NCBI GenBank assembly: GCA_021732845.1
Contig: JAKFUF010000103.1
Coordinates: forward strand, 1-32,640
Length of the DNA stretch: 32,640 nucleotides
Direction: 5' to 3'
From: Planctomycetaceae bacterium
GTDB taxonomy: Bacteria; Planctomycetota; Planctomycetia; Planctomycetales; Planctomycetaceae
Both the position numbers and the translations under genes were made by a program. The notes below the pieces were generated by a model. That model did not search any database, was not told the origin of the DNA, and was given only the letters and a program-made list of their open reading frames with translations. This document shows, piece after piece, positions 32,515 through 32,640 of this stretch (the first letter of the stretch is position 1; every line of letters starts with the position of its first letter).

Positions 32515-32640
32515 ATGATTCCAGATCTTCGGGGCATCGAGTTTCTCCTCGTCCAGTTCGTCGACATTCACGGGTCGGCGAAGGCGAAGATGGTTCCGGT
32601 CACGGCGCTGCAGTCGATGATCGACAGCGGGGCGGGGTTC
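32515..32640 (+). CDS. Glutamine-synthetase-like protein (GlnT/GmaS type), N-terminal end
   Basis: The first 42 residues, cut off by the window. IEFLLVQFVDIHGSAKAKMV and the nearby SMIDSGAGF match the start of GlnT/gamma-glutamylmethylamide-synthetase proteins, relatives of glutamine synthetase, whose N-terminal domain forms the edge of the active site. Following the amidotransferase, GXGXG and FMN genes, this is the expected fourth gene of an N-methylglutamate/GlnT-type cluster. It should ligate an amine to glutamate with ATP. The catalytic domain is not visible, so the assignment rests on the N-terminus and context. Confidence 0.7.
   Translation, partial: MIPDLRGIEFLLVQFVDIHGSAKAKMVPVTALQSMIDSGAGF

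Overview
The window looks like a chromosomal segment from a GC-rich planctomycete (order Planctomycetales). This is inferred from gene content, not from any marker gene. Seen here are two DUF1501 proteins, a DUF1549/DUF1553 protein with a CxxCH motif, two membrane Ser/Thr kinases fused to a formylglycine-generating-enzyme (FGE)-like domain, an eIF1/SUI1-like factor, and intergenic DNA full of self-complementary short-word repeats. No tRNA, rRNA or CRISPR array was recognised.

Left end (1-3.4 kb): the end of an IS4-type transposase abuts broken gene remnants, a WD40-like piece on + and a frameshifted kinase piece on -. An intact FGE-domain kinase follows. From 3.9 to 11.9 kb everything coding reads leftward: a truncated duplicate of a ferredoxin-like domain, a double zinc-ribbon protein, an 825-residue iron-sulfur protein carrying two cyclic-nucleotide-binding domains, a NuoE-NuoF fusion, a small membrane protein that shares a motif with the zinc-ribbon protein, an NADPH:quinone-reductase-like enzyme and a SUI1-like factor. 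The NuoEF fusion and the Fe-S/cNMP protein probably form a soluble NADH-oxidising (diaphorase) module. No catalytic partner lies nearby.

Middle (11.9-21.5 kb): a nest of repeats contains a 206-bp terminal-inverted-repeat element. After it come a membrane-anchored planctomycete protein, a palindromic element, a dispersed ~286-bp repeat (two full-length copies, one slightly shorter copy and one partial copy in the window), a second FGE-domain kinase, an SMP-30/gluconolactonase-like secreted protein, an Nramp-like transporter lacking the classical metal-site motifs, and three tandem copies of a ~278-bp repeat.

Right part (21.5-32.6 kb): a DUF1549/DUF1553 plus DUF1501 pair, a second DUF1501 protein on the opposite strand, a secreted alpha/beta hydrolase and a DUF4259 protein. 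The window ends in a rightward operon: class-II glutamine amidotransferase, GXGXG protein, FMN glutamate-synthase-like protein, and the start of a glutamine-synthetase-like gene. This set resembles the N-methylglutamate synthase / GlxBCD-GlnT arrangement. Two of its three gene junctions consist almost entirely of inverted heptanucleotide-repeat modules.
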